Positions 21,932 to 22,726 of a DNA stretch of 22,726 nt are shown in pieces. The notes beneath the pieces were generated by a model. That model had not been told where the DNA came from, did not search any database, and was given only the letters and a program-made list of their open reading frames with translations. Source of the stretch: JAYOEY01 sp038120295 (GTDB taxonomy: Bacteria > Pseudomonadota > Alphaproteobacteria > MPNO01 > UBA2964). The stretch covers positions 1-22,726 of the forward strand of contig JAYOLL010000039.1 of NCBI GenBank assembly GCA_038120295.1, given 5' to 3'. The stretch's first letter is position 1; the number at the start of each line of letters is the position of its first letter. The position numbers were made by a program, and so were the translations under genes.

Positions 21932-22726
21932 ATGGACGTCAAAACTTTCGATTACATCATTGTCGGCGCCGGTTCGGCGGGCTGCGTGCTGGCCGGGCGG
22001 CTGACTGAGGATCCGGGCTGCCGTGTACTGATCCTGGAAGCGGGCGGTCGCGACCGCGACCCGCTGATCCATATCCCGCTCGGCATGGGCAAGATGCACG
22101 AATGGGGCCTGCATGACTGGAAATACATGTCGGAGCCCATTCCCGGCCTCAACCACCGTCGGCTCAACGTGAAACGCGGCAAGGTGCTCGGCGGGTCTTC
22201 CTCGATCAATGTCATGGCCTATACGCGCGGCAATCCGGGCGATTACGACCGCTGGGCGGGCAATGGCGCGGAAGGCTGGTCGTTCGCCGAGGTGCTGCCC
22301 TATTTCAAGCGCTGCGAGACGTGGCAGAACGGCGGGTCGGACTGGCGCGGCGGTGACGGGCCGCTCGGCACCGAACACGGGAAGACGCAGGACCCGCTCT
22401 ACGCCGCGTGGCTGGAAGCGGCGGAACAGGCGGGCTGGCCGGTGACGGAGGATTATAACGGTCCGCATTTCGGTTTCGGACGCAGCCAGTACACGATGAA
22501 GAACGGCAAGCGCTGTTCGGCCGCGGTGGCGTTCCTGCATCCGGCCATGAAGCGCGGCAACCTGACCGTCGAGACCCGGGCGTTGAGTACCCGCGTCATC
22601 ATGGAGGGTACGCGCGCGGTCGGGGTCGAGTATCTGCAGGGCGGGCAGACGGTCCGCGCCAATGCCGATGCCGAGGTGATCCTGTCCGGCGGCGTGTTCA
22701 ACTCGCCGCAGCTGCTGATGCTGTCG
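21932..22726 (+). CDS. GMC-family FAD oxidoreductase (choline/alcohol dehydrogenase type), partial (C-terminus outside window)
   Basis: First 265 codons of a GMC oxidoreductase, usually about 530-560 aa. ATG 21932 has GAGG six bases upstream. FAD-binding V11-G-A-G-S-A-G17 and E36 in LILEAGG, then the GMC signature around 83-106 (GKVLGGSSSINVMAYTRGNP) and SGGVFNSPQLLMLS at the window edge. It oxidises an alcohol group using FAD; the substrate cannot be read from this half (the catalytic His-His/Asn lies beyond the edge). A direct repeat CTGCAACA occurs twice at 21901-21908 and 21912-21919, 11 bases apart, just before the ribosome site; it could be a regulator site. Divergent from the hydrolase gene with a 124-base gap. 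Confidence 0.93.
   Translation, partial: MDVKTFDYIIVGAGSAGCVLAGRLTEDPGCRVLILEAGGRDRDPLIHIPLGMGKMHEWGLHDWKYMSEPIPGLNHRRLNVKRGKVLGGSSSINVMAYTRGNPGDYDRWAGNGAEGWSFAEVLPYFKRCETWQNGGSDWRGGDGPLGTEHGKTQDPLYAAWLEAAEQAGWPVTEDYNGPHFGFGRSQYTMKNGKRCSAAVAFLHPAMKRGNLTVETRALSTRVIMEGTRAVGVEYLQGGQTVRANADAEVILSGGVFNSPQLLMLS

Overview
The window is GC-rich, densely coded bacterial DNA that fits an alphaproteobacterium, probably a marine or environmental Rhodospirillales-like lineage. This placement is inferred from three things: a dissimilatory APS reductase paired with an AprM membrane subunit, a class II DAHP synthase, and the overall gene style. No rRNA, tRNA, CRISPR array, transposase or phage gene was found.

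Left part (1-5290), sulfur energy metabolism. aprM-aprB-aprA (minus strand, aprA cut by the window edge) encode dissimilatory adenylylsulfate reductase and its presumed membrane electron partner. On the plus strand sat encodes ATP sulfurylase, followed 18 nt later by a calcineurin-like phosphoesterase. Between the two blocks lies a minus-strand gene for a PAPS-reductase (CysH) fold protein without the catalytic cysteine motif. It is divergent from sat, and a good sigma70 promoter for sat lies between them. Together AprBA/M and Sat could oxidise sulfite to sulfate through APS with ATP formation, or run in reverse.

Middle-left (5291-10178). A short remnant of a LigB-type ring-cleavage dioxygenase precedes an intact ThDP-dependent enzyme on the plus strand. 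Convergent to it, a secreted single-domain rhodanese and a methyl-accepting chemotaxis protein form a probable two-gene minus-strand unit.

Middle-right (10179-17100), housekeeping. On the minus strand, class II DAHP synthase, then nadE, cysS, cimA and trmJ, with gaps of 76, 4, 10 and 13 nt, probably form one operon for aromatic amino acids, NAD, Cys-tRNA, citramalate/isoleucine and tRNA methylation. A ~240-bp stretch inside cysS is strikingly AT-rich compared with the rest.

Right part (17101-22726). A ~570-bp AT-richer non-coding stretch carries a perfect short dyad and a strong GC hairpin. It is followed by a small gene of unknown function, an orphan CoxL/xanthine-dehydrogenase-type molybdenum hydroxylase large subunit, an alpha/beta hydrolase of the FrsA/pseudooxynicotine-hydrolase type, and (plus strand, truncated by the edge) a GMC-family FAD oxidoreductase. 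These last three look like accessory catabolic enzymes of unknown substrate.
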